A stretch of 64,000 nt of DNA from Rhineura floridana (lineage: Eukaryota > Chordata > Lepidosauria > Squamata > Rhineuridae): the NCBI RefSeq assembly GCF_030035675.1, contig NC_084482.1, positions 228,910,943 through 228,974,942 on the forward strand, written 5' to 3'. Below are positions 39,045-52,983 of the stretch, piece by piece. The notes beneath the pieces are model-generated. The model did not search any database and was not told where the DNA came from. It saw only the letters and a list, made by a program, of their open reading frames with translations. A program made the translations under genes and the position numbers. Position 1 is the first letter of the stretch. The number at the start of each line of letters is the position of its first letter.

Positions 39045-39442
39045 TGCTTCTCTTCCTGCCTCTTCCCCTCGGCCTGGCTCAGGAGGAAGCCTTCCGCCAG
39101 GGCCACCGCTTGGGAACTGCTCTCAGCTCTGCACTCTCTGACCCAGCTCTCCATCTCCGGGGGGAGGACAGTCAGGAACTGCTCCAGGACCACCAGGTCC
39201 ACCATCTGGGCCTTCGTGTGAATCTCCGGCTTCAGCCACTGACAACAAAGACTGTGGAGTCGGCTGCACACCTCACGGGGGTCTTTGGCCTCCTGGTAGC
39301 AGAAATCCCTGAAGTGCTGGCACTGGACATCTGAGCTAGTGGCGTCCCTGCCCAGGACGTTCTCCACGGTTCCTTCCCAGAATTCCCCACTGCAAGGCAC
39401 ATCCATCTTCTCTCTCCTCAAATGCAGCTCCCCAAAGGCCAA
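34248..39442 (-). CDS. Gene B: SCAN-KRAB-C2H2 zinc-finger protein
   Basis: Six exons on the minus strand: 39041-39442 (SCAN), 38164-38239, 37081-37166, 36755-36881 (KRAB-A), 35734-35829 (KRAB-B-like) and 34248-35209 (eight fingers). All borders are AG/GT and the phases agree (0,1,0,1,1), so the gene looks functional. Predicted role: nuclear DNA-binding repressor that dimerises by SCAN and recruits TRIM28 by KRAB. Neighbours: gene C on the plus strand 4.6 kb away, with GC-rich islands between them; this head-to-head layout suggests inverted duplication. Odd: exon 2 is shorter than in A and C, and the SCAN donor site is joined directly to a (GA)n tract. Orthology to a named gene cannot be decided. 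Confidence 0.85.
35734..35829 (-). CDS. Gene B exon 5: KRAB-B-like exon
   Basis: 96 bp from TCATCCAAAG to GCAG/GTAACA. It encodes [20 protein letters not shown] then [12 protein letters not shown]. Clear KRAB-B pattern; phase 1 on both sides. Confidence 0.75.
35840..36750. other. Gene B intron 4, with a 49-bp direct repeat
   Basis: GGGGTTATCGCTTGCAGCC...AAGAATGTG occurs at 36038-36086 and again at 36311-36358, 273 bp apart, with similarity fading further downstream. Nothing else recognised; a solo LTR or a local duplication are both possible. Confidence 0.5.
36755..36881 (-). CDS. Gene B exon 4: KRAB-A box
   Basis: 127 bp. Encodes [20 protein letters not shown] followed by [23 protein letters not shown]. 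The Trp, the LxPxQRxxxRE(V/I)M core and ENYxNLxSLG needed for TRIM28 binding are all kept. EEVA replaces the mammalian DVAV, as is usual in reptiles. Confidence 0.9.
37081..37166 (-). CDS. Gene B exon 3: short linker
   Basis: 86 bp from TCTCTCGCAG to GGTCAG/GTAGG. It encodes [14 protein letters not shown] then [15 protein letters not shown]. Exactly the same length as gene C exon 3. Confidence 0.7.
37560..38150 (-). mobile_element. L2 fragment and CR1 3' remnant
   Basis: 37560-37760: two overlapping minus-strand L2 tails (TTATTTATTATTAAATTTATGTCCCGCCC at 37713). 37840-38080: complement of L2 coding sequence (AGGATTCCACAAATGGGG...GCCCATGAAAAC). 38090-38150: a plus-strand CR1 end (ATCCGGCTGGTCACTGTGACAACAGGATACTAG). 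All lie in gene B intron 2. Confidence 0.5.
38164..38239 (-). CDS. Gene B exon 2: short linker
   Basis: 76 bp from CCTTTTTTGAAG/GCTCC to GAGAG/GTAAGG. It encodes [20 protein letters not shown] then GAISR. It aligns with the C-terminal half of exon 2 in A and C (RPLARWITQEGDG); the N-terminal half is lost. An acceptor 23 bp upstream (CTTTTATAG) would enter in a wrong phase and was rejected. Confidence 0.6.
38995..39040. repeat. (CT)n microsatellite at a splice donor
   Basis: About 21 CT units on the plus strand, (GA)n in gene B's direction. It begins at the +5 or so position of the SCAN-exon donor. Confidence 0.92.
39041..39442 (-). CDS. Gene B exon 1: SCAN domain
   Basis: Two in-frame Met candidates: 39442 ([12 protein letters not shown]) and 39406 ([10 protein letters not shown]). 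The second aligns with genes A and C, so it may be the true start. SCAN box: [53 protein letters not shown] and [17 protein letters not shown]. The donor AAGCAG/GTGAGAG at 39041 runs straight into a (GA)n repeat (plus strand CT, 38995-39040). Confidence 0.9.
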
Positions 39443-39639
39443 AGGACCTCCTTCCTGTGAACCTGCCTTTCATTCGCAGGGCCAGAATTGCACAAGGAGG
39501 CCCCTCCTTCGCCTCACACAGCCAGTGAGTCCGACTGTAGTCACCAGACAGGTAGACACTTGTAGGGGCACAACCGGATGCGTCCAGTGATCAAGCTGAG
39601 CTTCTCCCTGAGGGAAAGGAAATGCACCCCAAGAGTCAG

Positions 39640-40084
39640 AGACAAACGTTAAACATTAAAACAAAACGTTAAAAATGTTAAAACATTTAAAAGACATTAA
39701 AACATTTCAAAACTCCACCTGGAGAAAGAGTTCTGTGTAACTCAAAAGCTCACATCCTGGATTGTGGACACTTGCCAAGTCCATGTCCAGTGAAGCCATT
39801 ATTTTTCTGAGCCGAGAAATGTGATCCATACAGCTGACCGACAAAAAAAGACAACGCTTCCCCATGCCTGTTTCTTCCCCCAAACATCAGCATCAATGGC
39901 CTCTTCACTCAGTCTACTTCTCCGTTATGGAATCTCTCTCTCTCTCTCTCTCTCTCTGTGGTTATGGATTTGGAAAAGCCACCCTCCCTCCTCTCTCCGT
40001 TCATCTCCTCTCCCTGGAGGCAGAGAAGAGCCTTTCCTTCCAGAGGAGTCTCACCAAGGTCTGGGGCCGGAGAATTTTCACAGC
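39640..40084. other. Upstream of gene B, low-complexity sequence
   Basis: 39645-39705 is a run of ACATTAAAAC-like units. 39930-39957 is a second (CT)n tract. No gene seen. Confidence 0.5.
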
Positions 40085-40660
40085 ACCTGCTAGCCCATTA
40101 GTGCAATGGCAAATTCAGAAGTGCAGGGTCCCTTCACAATAGTCACAACCACACCCCTCCCCCTTTTTTTCCTCCTGGGTTGAGAATGAGATCCTTGCTA
40201 ATGCCTTCTCCCACAACAGCAGGCATCTCTGCTGTTGTTGTTGTTATGTGCCTTCAAGTCAATTACGACTAATGGCGACCCTATGAATCAGTGACCTCCA
40301 AGAGCATCTGTCATGAACCACCCTGTTCAGATCTTGTAAGATCAGGTCTGTGGCTTCCTTTATGGAATCAATCCATCTCTTGTTTGGCCTTCCTCTTTTC
40401 CTACTCCCTGCTGTTTTTCCCAGCATTATTATTATTATTACCAGTACCATCTCATTTGTCTGCAGCAGACATCTCTAGGAGCCAATCAGCATGAAAGGGG
40501 AGTGTGTGAGCTACAGAAAAGAGTTCTCAGTGGCTGACTCACCTCCTTTGACTCTGGTCGGCTCCAATCAGCAGGAAAGGGCAAGGAAGCATGTTAGAAG
40601 ACTCTTCTCAGTGGCTAACACACTCCCTTTCCATGCTTAGTTTGTAGGATGCTGAAGCCA
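40085..40660 (-). mobile_element. Unclassified DNA-transposon-like repeat, split by BovB
   Basis: GGCAAATTCAGAAGTGCAGGGTCCC (40109) matches the complement of 44795-44819, and CCAATCAGCATGAAAGGGG (40483) matches 44553. The BovB-like fragment (40221-40438) sits inside. Blocks ACTCTTCTCAGTGGCTAACACA and TTCCATGC occur in inverted relation to AGCCAATCAGCATGAAA. See 44455-44820. Confidence 0.5.
40221..40438 (-). mobile_element. RTE/BovB-like LINE 3' end
   Basis: (GTT)n border, GTGCCTTCAAGTCAATTACGAC, then RKRGRPNKRWIDSIKEATDL and NLxDLNRVVHDRCSWRSL on the minus strand. It ends in ATT repeats at 40424-40440. Confidence 0.8.
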
Positions 40661-40834
40661 TAGGGACCCTGCTCCCAAATATGTTGGGGGACTAAGCCCC
40701 CCCCCCAGACCCTGGACAAATTATCCCTGCCTGTTACCTGAGATCCTTTCAACACGTCGTGGTGGCGCTGGGGGGATCTTCAGTTTGCAAAGCCGAGCTG
40801 TTGCAGATGAACTCAGGAAGCGGGGGTGGGGGGT

Positions 40835-40995
40835 GCGTCTTAGTACACCTAGCTCAGTATCGCCTGCACTGGCCGGCAGCAGCTCTGCAGGGTCTCACGC
40901 CAGGCCTTCCCAGCCCTACCTGCAGATACCAAGGGTTGAACCCAGGGCCTTTCCCATGCTCTTGCTCAGACAACAGAACACCAGGGGCGCCCCAC
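40835..40995 (-). mobile_element. tRNA-derived SINE
   Basis: The complement shows AGAGCATGGGAAAGGCCC and GGGTTCAACCCTTGGTATC (box B), then TGCCGGCCAGTGCAGGCG and ATACTGAGCTAGGTG. Confidence 0.55.
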
Positions 40996-41099
40996 AGCGG
41001 CTGGATCAGACCAACGGAGGCCCCACTAGCCCAGCACCCTGTCCTCACGGAGGCCAACCAGCTGCACCGTGGGGCTGTGTGTGTTAAGGATCCAGGAAT

Positions 41100-41560
41100 C
41101 CCGCAAATGGTTCCCCCACCCGCGAACGAGTGCAAGCAAGCCCCTCCCCTCCAATTTCCAAAAAGACCTTTCCCCCAATCTCTTGGCTGGTGCAGGAGCC
41201 CCCGGCTTCCTCGGAAGGAGGGCAGGCAGGGGGCGCGTGCAAAAGCCCAGCTGAGCCCCGCCGCTGCTACCGCCGCCCCCGCCTGCGAGACTCTCTCCTT
41301 CTCCCCCCCCCAGCAGAGTCACGTGGAAGAAGAACCCTTTTGATCCCTCCTCTTTGGGCATTTTGCATTTGGGGGGGGAGTGGACTCAGCGCAAGGGTTA
41401 AAGAAAGAGAGTCGCGCGGTCCTAGAGAGGAAACCAAGCACCCACACAGACACGCTTTCCCCCCTCCCTCGGCAAAGGAGCACCAGGTGGGGGCAACGTG
41501 ACTTTGCACCGCCCCCACCCCAGGGATGGACGTGCAAGGCAGGATGGAGATGACAGTGCC
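41100..41560. promoter_or_regulatory. GC/CpG-rich island between genes B and C
   Basis: CpG-rich, with CGCCGCTGCTACCGCCGCCCCCGCC-type sequence near 41260. AAGGGTTAAAGAAAGAGAG (41393) and GGTCCTAGAGAGGAAACC (41419) recur at 43167-43210 in the same orientation. Candidate promoter of gene B or of a lost copy. Confidence 0.5.
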
Positions 41561-41604
41561 CGGCCTAGGGGGCAGGAGTTAAATGCAGGGCAGGGAGGCA
41601 GTTG

Positions 41605-41765
41605 CAGGCTGTGTAGCTCAGTGGGTAGGGCAGGTGATTTGCATGCGGAAGGTGCCCAGGTTCCACCCCCGATGGCGGCTCGAAACCCTTGGACAGACGC
41701 TGCCAGTCAGAGCTAGATAGACCAACGGTCTGACTCGGTATGCCGCGGCTCCCTCCGTTCCTGTT
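41605..41765 (+). mobile_element. tRNA-derived SINE
   Basis: TGTAGCTCAGTGGGTAGGGC (box A), AGGTTCCACCCCCG (box B), then CAGAGCTAGATAGACCAACGGTCTGACTCGGTATGCCGC. Confidence 0.75.
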
Positions 41766-42240
41766 TAAATCAGCCCTTTGTTCAGAACCCTGAGGACTGG
41801 AATCTTAACTTTATTTTTAGTGGCTTCACTCACCACTAGTATATGGCCCTCAAAAGATTGCCCAGACCAGAAAGCGGCCCTTTGGCAGAAAAAAGGACAC
41901 CCCCCCCCCGCTTTATAATGCTGAACACGTGGCAAAATCTATAGGCATGAAACTTCCTTTGGAGCGAAAACCTTAGAAGGCAACATCAGCCTTTCCTCCC
42001 AAGAGCCAGGCTTGAGCCCATGAACAGGTCCAGGGGGGAGATCTCACAGGCAGGAAAAAAATATTATTATTAATTAACTAATTTGTTTCACCCCGAGGCC
42101 TGAGGGCAAGTTACAGCAATTTAAGATGCATCCTTCAAAACAACTGAAAACAACTTACAATCACGAAAACAAGGTGGGTCCTAAAACTGTGCATCTCGGT
42201 TGTCAAAAGTAAAGGGGCAAGGGAGGTAAGCTTCTGCGTA
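41766..42240. other. Old repeat remnants
   Basis: 41845-41910 (CTCAAAAGATTGCCCAGACC, GGCCCTTTGGCAG) resembles a hAT-MITE piece. 42080-42170 resembles a minus-strand L2 3' UTR. No gene. Confidence 0.4.
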
Positions 42241-42615
42241 TTTCAGCCATTTGCACAAATTCATGCTTCGGTGAGTTCCATCGTTTATCGACGTGAGAAG
42301 CTCCAGTGGTGAGTGCAAAGACAAGATCTGTTTGAATTCCACAATAATAATTCACGAGGCTGAACTGAATTATTGCAGCTGTGACAGCAATAACCACACC
42401 ACCCCCCGGGCAAAGAAGGAGCTGGTGCGATGGAGGGGATAGCCTGTTGGGATGTGAACCAGGGAAGTCCTGGGTTCAAATCCCCGTTCAGTCATAAAGC
42501 TCACTGAGTGATCTTGGGCCTGTCATGCTATCTCACCCTAACCTACTTTACAGGGTTGTTGTAAGGATAAAATGAAGGGAAAGCACCATGTAAGCAACGC
42601 TGAGTTTCCTGGCGT
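42240..42615 (+). mobile_element. Composite SINE repeat, copy 1
   Basis: The tRNA-like portion AGTCCTGGGTTCAAATCCCCG (box B, 42468) is followed by TCACTGAGTGATCTTGGGCC and TTTACAGGGTTGTTGTAAGGAT. The preceding 200 bp also match 50030-50340, so the repeating unit is longer than a plain SINE. Confidence 0.6.
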
Positions 42616-42789
42616 GGGTAGGAATAAAAATATAGTGATGTTAAATCCACCCCTGGAATAACTTGCTGGGAAACAGGAACACAATTCACCACATAATGGA
42701 GTTCTAGCGCACAACACCACGACCTCTATTGAAGCAAAGAATCCTGTGCAAGCCTTGTTGGGCGTTCATTTTAATCTTGGGCATTGTCA

Positions 42790-42860
42790 CTTTGACTGGG
42801 GAGTGATAGAACTCGAAGGGACCATGGAGGTCATCTAGCCCCACCCACTACTTAACACAG
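42790..42860 (-). mobile_element. CR1 3' end fragment
   Basis: GATAGAACTCGAAGGGACCATGGAGGTCATCTAGCC is the complement of the classical CR1 end. Confidence 0.55.
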
Positions 42861-42987
42861 GCTCTTGTCTCTCTAGGGAGCATCCCTGGTGGGTAGCCAG
42901 CCAGGTTCCTGGGGCTTGGAGTCTGAGCACGTGGCTCTCCCCAAGACAGGGAACCATTAGGAGGAGGAGGGAGGGAGCCTAGTTAAG

Positions 42988-43160
42988 CTCTCGAATCCCC
43001 ACACAGCCACAAAGCTCACTGGGTGACCTTGGGCCAGTCACTGCCTGTCAGCCCCAGAGGAAGGCAATGGTAAACCCCCTCTGAATACCGCTTCGTATGG
43101 AAACCCTATTCATGGGGTCGCCATAAGTCGGGATCGACTTCAAGGCAGTCCATTTCCATT
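42988..43160 (+). mobile_element. Sauria-SINE-type element, 5'-truncated
   Basis: CTCGAATCCCCACACAGCC (box B), GGGTGACCTTGGGCCAGTCACTGCC, GGCAATGGTAAACCCCCTCTGAATACCGC and the BovB-like end GGGTCGCCATAAGTCGGGATCGACTTCAAGGCAG. Confidence 0.8.
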
Positions 43161-44000
43161 TGGGACAAAGGGTTAAAGGAAGAGAGCTGCATAGTCCTAG
43201 AGAGGTGCCAAAGGAGGAGGGGTGCTGGCTTCCTGTCCAGCTCCCCCCTCCCCTCCCCTCCCCTCCCCTGGCAAAGGAGCAGCTGGTGGGTGCAGGGGGC
43301 CTTTCTGGGTGCAAGGGGAGGTCTGGAGGGCCGGCCCAGGAAACCTCAGCTTAGAAAAGGGAAAGGAAAGTGCTCCCTGGAGTGGGGGGTCCTGGGGAAG
43401 ACCTGGAAGGCTCAGTCGCACAGCCTACCTCCCTCTGGGGCAAGAGAGGGGCTGCCTGCCTGCCTTTTGCAGCCCCCTCCCCACTCTCCCTGCCTTGCAG
43501 GTCCCTCCTCCCTCCCCTTTCCCAGGGTGGGGGGGTTCCAGCCCTGCCCCCAGAGGCCTCTTGGCCTGATTTGCCCACCCCCCATTGTCCTCCCCAGCCC
43601 CTTCCAGGCGTGGAAGGGAGGATTGGGTGTGTGTGTGGGGGGGTCAGACACTGGGGTGGGGGGGGCAGAGGAAAGGCGAAGTGGGTGTGTGTGCAAGTGT
43701 GCAGATCGGGAGGACTTTTTTTTTAGAGACAGAACAATGGCAAAAGGGGGGGAGCTTGCATTGTGTGACAATCAACCAGGGGAAAGCCGCAGGGTTCGGT
43801 GCAGGTGAAGGACTCAAACGCCGAACCCCCCACTCCCCCCAAAAGAAGTTCCCCAGTGAGTCTTAACCTCCCACCGTCTGCTTTTCCTGCAGGGAGCAGC
43901 TGCCTGGGGTCCTCTGTGCCTGCAAAAGCAACTCCTTGACCCCCTCTTGGCCTTTGCAGCCCCAGGACAAAAACTGACAGCCGGGACGGGGGGAGGCTTT
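43160..44000. promoter_or_regulatory. GC-rich island, candidate promoter of gene C
   Basis: Directly upstream of gene C's SCAN exon. It has (CTCCC)n at 43244-43270 and a G-rich block at 43640-43672 with four or more G-runs. Two possible acceptors (TTTTCCTGCAG at 43892 and GGCCTTTGCAG at 43960) precede the coding Met at 44009/44027, so a non-coding first exon in the island is likely. Confidence 0.55.
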
Positions 44001-44008
44001 CAGTCACT

Positions 44009-48667
<4,659 letters not shown>

Positions 48668-48699
48668 TCTGAGGAACAGTTCATTTTTTAAAAATTCTG

Positions 48700-49000
48700 C
48701 TAAACGGTATGAGGTTCAAACACGGACAGCCAGCAATAAAAATCACAGAGGAAGTGTGGTGGAATAAAAAGGGGGTTAAGGTCCATTTAAAAATCACCAA
48801 CTGGGATGGGGGTTCTCTGGGAAAGGAATTCCAAAGGTGTGGGGTCCTCAGTGGAAAGGCCCTGTTCCTCATACCTGCTTACATGATCTTTCTTTAGTGG
48901 AGCACCAGAGTGCAACGACTCTAGAGTGGACCTTAAGCCAAGGATAGGTTCATATGGGTGTATGTATTCTTTCAAACAACATGGTTGTAGAGGTTAATGT
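48700..49000 (-). mobile_element. L2 fragment, decayed
   Basis: GGAATTCCAAAGGTGTGGGGTCCTCAGTGGAAAGGCCC is the complement of the FSVVAP..LWN region. It follows gene C's stop and could lie in its 3' UTR. Confidence 0.55.
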
Positions 49001-49444
49001 CACTGTGCCAGAACTACTGCACCAGACATTGGAAATCTCCAATCCATGGGCCTAATTAGGTCCTAAACGGGCTCATCAGACTGTTTTCCTCAAACCATAC
49101 CCACCTGCCCCGCATCTGGTAAGGGTTAAGTAACAGAGACTACAAAGGAACAACGGGGGCTTAAAGTGATCTCCTGATGGTTCCATTGCACGCACAGGGA
49201 TCAGCTGCACTAAGGATTTCCCCATCAGAAGTTTCTCCAGTGCAGTTGAGGGGCTCACTGTCAGCATCAAACAGCAAGCCCTGCTCTGTCCACTTGCAGG
49301 AATGGTTTCGATTCAAACTGCACCTGCACGCAGACTTCAAAGGGGCTCGCTGTAATTACCAGTCAGTTCATTGGTGTTTACAGCATGCTGTTTTGGACTC
49401 TTGAGAGTGGAGGTTAACAATCTGGCTCGCTGCCTGGATCCAAC

Positions 49445-49525
49445 GCTGCCCCATCTCTGATACGCAGTTGCTGCCCTGGGCTCCTGCTGGGAGGAAGGGC
49501 AGGATATAAATCAAATAATAAATAG
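49445..49525 (+). mobile_element. L2 3' tail
   Basis: TTGCTGCCCTGGGCTCCTGCTGGGAGGAAGGGCAGG, ending AAATCAAATAATAAATAG. Confidence 0.65.
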
Positions 49526-49536
49526 ACTGTTCAGCG

Positions 49537-49892
49537 CAGGGATGAACAGCCTTTTGGCTGGTGGGTTAGATCCAATTGGGTCAACCCACATTTCACACCT
49601 GAGTGGGGCTGCCCACTTGTCAGTCGTCTGACATACAGCATCAGGTGGCCGTGAATTCGGGGCCCAGCAGTGTGCTAAATTTAAACATTGCTGAATGCAA
49701 TCTGTACTTCCAAAAGAGCACATTTCCAAGGCTCCCAATTCTTCCTTTGCAGCTATAGCTTCACCTGACCCACACCTGATGTCATCAGATGAGTGACAGG
49801 TGGCCATCACTGGGCAGAAATGGCCTTGCTGGCCAAATTAGGAGCCTTGGCAGGCCCCGTTTGGCCTGTGGGCCAGAGGTTTCCCGTGCCTG
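49537..49892. mobile_element. Candidate hAT-like MITE
   Basis: Ends CAGGGATGAACAGCCTTTTGG and the complement of GGCCAGAGGTTTCCCGTGCCTG form loose inverted repeats. I could not find a matching 8-bp duplication, so borders and class are tentative. Confidence 0.4.
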
Positions 49893-49917
49893 TACTTGCC
49901 CCTACTATCATTCTAAG

Positions 49918-50025
49918 GCAGGTGTGGGGGACCTTTGGACCTCCAGAGCTTGCTGAACAACTCCCATCAGCCCCAGTCAGCATGACCAATGGATGATGGG
50001 TGTTGTCATTCAGCATAGACCAGAG
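49918..50025. mobile_element. Palindromic MITE remnant
   Basis: GCAGGTGTGGGGGACCTTTGGACCTCCAGAGCTTGCTG followed by AACTCCCATCAGCCCC and ATGATGGGTGTTGTCATTCAGC: both halves of a fold-back repeat related to the hairpin at 28456. Confidence 0.5.
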
Positions 50026-50029
50026 GCAT

Positions 50030-50535
50030 CTCCCACCCATTTGTACACATTCATATTTCAATTAGTTCCATGATTTGGGGGCAGAAGAAGTTCCAAAGAT
50101 GGGTGTTGCCATTAATTAACATGTAGGGATTGTTGATAAGACAACATCTGTTTATTTCCTCAATAATAATAATCCACAAAGTTTGGGTTTTTTCCACAAC
50201 TGTCCCTGCCTCTTCTGTGCATCTGCAATCAAGTTTCTTCCTGAACTACTCTCTGGGGCATTGACTGAAGGGCCTCTGAAGCTGATCTTTAAGCCAAATG
50301 GGAGCAGGACTCCCCCCCCCCCAAGCTGGTATGGTGATAACATGTTTGGATGTGGAGCAGAAAAGTCCTGGGTTCAAATCCCTGCTCAGCCATGAAGCTC
50401 ACTGAGTGATCTTGGGCTTGTCATTCTTTCTCAGCTTAACCTCCTTTACAGAGTTGTTGTGGAGATTAAAGGAAGGGAAATGATCATGTAAACAATTCTG
50501 AGTTCCTTGTGGGTGGGTGGGAATAAAGATACAAT
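50030..50535 (+). mobile_element. Composite SINE repeat, copy 2
   Basis: Matches 42240-42615 throughout: TTGTACACATTCAT / TTGCACAAATTCAT, GGGTTCAAATCCCTGCTCAGCC (box B), TCACTGAGTGATCTTGGGC and GAGTTGTTGTGGAGAT. Confidence 0.6.
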
Positions 50536-50539
50536 GGAA

Positions 50540-51420
50540 AAACAACAAAGAGTCATATATCACCTTAAAAACCCTCAAATGATTTATTATGGCATAAGCT
50601 ATCCCACTTTGCCAGGGGGATGACATGATATCTTAGTCAGCCGGTGTACAAAAGTGGGAAATTGTAAGGTGGACGTTGAATGGTAATGAGATGCAAAGAT
50701 TAATTAGAGCTTAAATGTGTGTTAAATAGGAACACCTTTTACCACAGAAGATGGTGATAATTTACTGAGCAATGCTGCCCTCTAGAAATATAATGGCGCT
50801 GATCTACTCCTGAAATAGCCAGCTGTGAAATAGGACCACAAAAGCCCGATTATTATCTATTTTCCTTTGGATTAGTAGAATATATGATTGGTTTGGGGAA
50901 GTGATGGAAGTGGAAGGGACCTTGGCAGGGTCTTGCATCTATGCCGTGGGTGGGGGAAAAAAAAAATCAAAGTGATTTACAACAATTCTAGTACAATAAA
51001 AACTACCCCAAAATTAAAGCAGATCATCAGTTGACTATTATGGGAAATGTTCTTAATTGTCTGCATTAGCCTGGCAGCAAGGAGAAGTTTTCAGCAAACT
51101 TTTGTGACTTAGTATAGAAAGTGCCTGCTGTGTGATCGCTTTGGTGCCCTGCAGCATTGTGATAATCACCATCAACTCTCCTCCATCAAATGTCATGGGG
51201 TTTCCGGGACAGATAATTTGTTAGATCTACTAGGTTCATAAGAAGGTTTATCAGGAGTAACCAAGCAAAATCTTTTGAGCTCTCCGGAACTCTTCAGAAG
51301 CTGGATTTTAAACAAAGCAGGGAAAAGTGGTGGAGGGGAGCTGGTCTGATGCTCAAATTGCGAAGTCTGCATTTAATGCCAATCTTCATGGGAGCAGCCA
51401 TTTTAAAACCTCCCCCCAAG
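50540..51420. other. Intergenic, unclassified
   Basis: AT-rich, no clear repeat or gene. Confidence 0.4.
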
Positions 51421-52510
51421 TTTATTTATTTATTTATTACATTTATATACCGCCCCATAGCCGAAGCTCTCTGGGCGGTTTACAGCAATTAAAAACATTA
51501 AAAACAAACATATTTAAAAACACATTTTTTAAAAAATAAAATAAAAAATGTTTAAAAACAATTTAAAAACACATGCTAAAATGCCTGGGAGAAGAGGAAA
51601 GTCTTGACCTGGCACCGAAACTATAACAGTGTTGGCAGCAGCGCACCTCATCAGAAAGAGCATTCCATAATTTGGGGGCCACCACTGAGAAGGCCCTCTC
51701 CCTTGTTGCCAGACTCCCGGCTTCCCATGGAGGAGGGCCTTGGATGTTGAGCTTAATGTATGGGTGGGTTCATGTTGGGAGAGGTGTTCCATCAGGTATT
51801 GTGGTCCCAAGCCTTGTAAGGATGTATAGGTTAAAACCAGCACCTTCAATCGAGCTCGGAAACATACAGGCAGCCAATGCAAGCGGGCCAGAATCGGTTT
51901 TATATGTTCGAACCATCTGGTCCCTGTTACCAATCTGGCCACTGCATTTTGCACAAGCTGCAGTTTCTGAACAGTCTTCAAAGGCAGCCCCATGTAGAGT
52001 GCATTGCAGTAATCTAACTTGGAGGTTACCAGAGCATGAACAACTGAAGCCAGGATATCCCTGTCCAGATAGGGGCCTAGCTGGGCCACCAACCGAAGTT
52101 GGTAGAAGGCACTCTGTGCCACCCAGGCTGCCTGAGCCTCAAGTGACAGAGATGCTTCTAGGAGAACCCCCAAGCTACGACCTGCTCCTTCGGGGGGAGT
52201 GCAACCCCATCTAGAACAGGTTGGACATCCACCATCTGGTCAGAAGAACCACCCACTAGCAGCATCTTAGTCTTGTCTGGATTGAGCCTCAGTTTATTAG
52301 CCTCATCCAGTCCATTGTCGCAGCCAGGCACCGGTTCAGCACATTGACAGCCTCACCTGAAGAAGAGGAAAAGGAGAAATAGAGCTGCGTGTCATCAACA
52401 TACTGATGGCAACGCATTCCAGAGCTCCGGATGTTTGGTCCCTCCAGCCTGTCAGTATTTTCCAAGGGGGATTCTAGTGCATATGGGAAATTTAGGTGCA
52501 CAATTTAGAT
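51421..52510 (-). mobile_element. L2 LINE 3' portion
   Basis: RT palm to 3' end on the minus strand. It starts near 52500 with CHQYVDDTQLYFSFSSSSGE (catalytic YVDD). Then come QLRLVAQLGPYLDRDILASV, KLQLVQNAVARLVTGTRW and HWLPVCFRARLKVLVLTY. The 3' UTR reads CCGCCCAGAGAGCTTCGGC and ends in an AATAAATAAATAAATAAA tail at 51421-51440. A few frame changes only. Confidence 0.88.
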
Positions 52511-52983
52511 GGATTAAAGGGCTCTGTCACCCTGGTACAACAAATCCACTTTAAAAAGAATCTGACTTTTCTTGTTGTTTGGAAAAGTGTGGGATGAACA
52601 AATGATTAATGGGAAGCAATTATAAGTGCTCCGCAAAGAAATCAGAACAAATGCTCAATAAAGTTCAGATATAATCTAGCACCCACTTAAGCTTTGTGCA
52701 AGTCAGGATGAATGCTCAATAAATTTATTAATCAATCGATCTGTGCTACAACCCTTTACTAAAGAATGATTGCCCAATTTCTGTCACAACTTCTTAAAAA
52801 ATGTTTTTAAATAAATAATTCTGGGTGCATTTTGAGACTGGAGGTCTCTGACATTCAGTGCCACAAACCAGAAAGATATATTTTCTCCTGCAGAATCATC
52901 TCACACGATTTGGAAACGCTAAAGAGACACATGTTTTCAAAGGCAGTTGCTAAATGATGTCTCTGAAAACAATTTCCTAAGTA
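52511..52983. other. Downstream flank of the V2R exon
   Basis: AT-rich; probably includes the 3' UTR of the receptor exon. No repeat recognised. Confidence 0.4.

Noticed and set aside
41026-41501. Frames in the 41 kb island
   Set aside because: Same compositional reason.
43222-43808. 172-codon and similar frames upstream of gene C
   Set aside because: Low-complexity, GC-rich, overlapping in both strands; better explained as promoter/5' UTR sequence.
51672-52214. 180-codon plus-strand frame
   Set aside because: Antisense of an L2 reverse transcriptase.
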